From contig URYV01000007.1 in NCBI GenBank assembly GCA_900552285.1, forward strand, positions 1-24,492: a DNA stretch of 24,492 nt. The letters run 5' to 3'. Made by a program: the position numbers and the translations under genes. The stretch's first letter is position 1. Every line of letters begins with the position of its first letter. Below, piece by piece: positions 24,452-24,492 of the stretch. Below the pieces are notes generated by a model. It was given only the letters and a program-made list of their open reading frames with translations, had not been told where the DNA came from and ran no database searches. This stretch comes from an uncultured Oscillospiraceae bacterium (GTDB lineage: Bacteria > Bacillota > Clostridia > Oscillospirales > Acutalibacteraceae).

Positions 24452-24469
24452 TTGCCCGTTTAAGGGCAA
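24452..24469. repeat. 6-bp perfect inverted repeat
   Basis: TTGCCC and GGGCAA flank GTTTAA. It lies next to the preceding inverted repeat near the window end. No function can be assigned. Confidence 0.45.
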
Positions 24470-24492
24470 TACCGCATAATTCTAAGTGCCGA

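Larger units (their letters stand above)
24328..24492. other. Non-coding tail after the ATP synthase genes, dense in inverted repeats
   Basis: These 165 bases hold no convincing gene. Three perfect inverted repeats follow one another: 24336-24358, 24423-24443 and 24452-24469. None is followed by a T tract, so a standard terminator is not evident. Confidence 0.7.

Noticed and set aside
1..24492. CRISPR arrays, tRNA or rRNA genes, insertion sequences and integrase or toxin genes
   Set aside because: No regularly spaced repeats, cloverleaf-like segments, transposase or recombinase motifs were seen on either strand. The compositional break at about 21300 has no mobile-element signature next to it.

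Overview
The window looks like DNA from a gut-type Gram-positive member of the Clostridia (Oscillospirales/Ruminococcaceae-like). The basis is lipoprotein-anchored solute-binding proteins, DUF5696 and YIP1 proteins, a V/A-type ATP synthase, strong AGGAGG-type ribosome binding sites, and no outer-membrane genes. This placement is inference; there is no rRNA or other marker gene.

Left part (1-14546, all minus strand): a carbohydrate uptake locus read from right to left. A consensus promoter near 14787-14759 precedes a 1012-residue solute-binding protein with two extra beta-sandwich-like domains. Then come a MalF-like and a MalG-like permease, a secreted beta-propeller protein with a YIP1-type membrane domain, a DUF5696 lipoprotein, a second MalF/MalG-like permease pair and a second solute-binding lipoprotein. 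The last gene has its own extended -10 promoter and a 12-bp perfect palindrome. A Rho-independent terminator follows, and only 18 bases beyond it starts a truncated GxGYxYP-like putative glycoside hydrolase. No ABC ATPase is encoded, so both transporters probably borrow a shared MsmX/MalK-type ATPase.

Middle (14547-15823): a regulatory spacer, zapA (minus) and, divergently, an acyl carrier protein gene with a near-consensus promoter, closed by a GAAA-loop terminator.

Right part (15860-24327, plus strand): a compact V/A-type ATP synthase operon in the order G/H-C-I-K-F-E-A-B-D, with gaps of 5-25 bases. It encodes the rotary membrane complex: stator (G/H, E, I), membrane ring (K), central stalk (C, D, F) and head (A, B).

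The most notable signal is an abrupt change of codon usage inside the subunit A gene, between about 21274 and 21331 and just after the P-loop. Everything to the left, on both strands, shares one style (CTT/CTC leucines, many AAA and GAA codons). Everything to the right is CTG-dominated and more GC-rich, and it ends in a GC-rich inverted-repeat element that I recall from Faecalibacterium/Gemmiger-type genomes. The reading frame stays open across the change. This is either a metagenomic assembly join through a conserved stretch or a homologous recombination/transfer event. Linkage of the two sides should not be trusted until checked.
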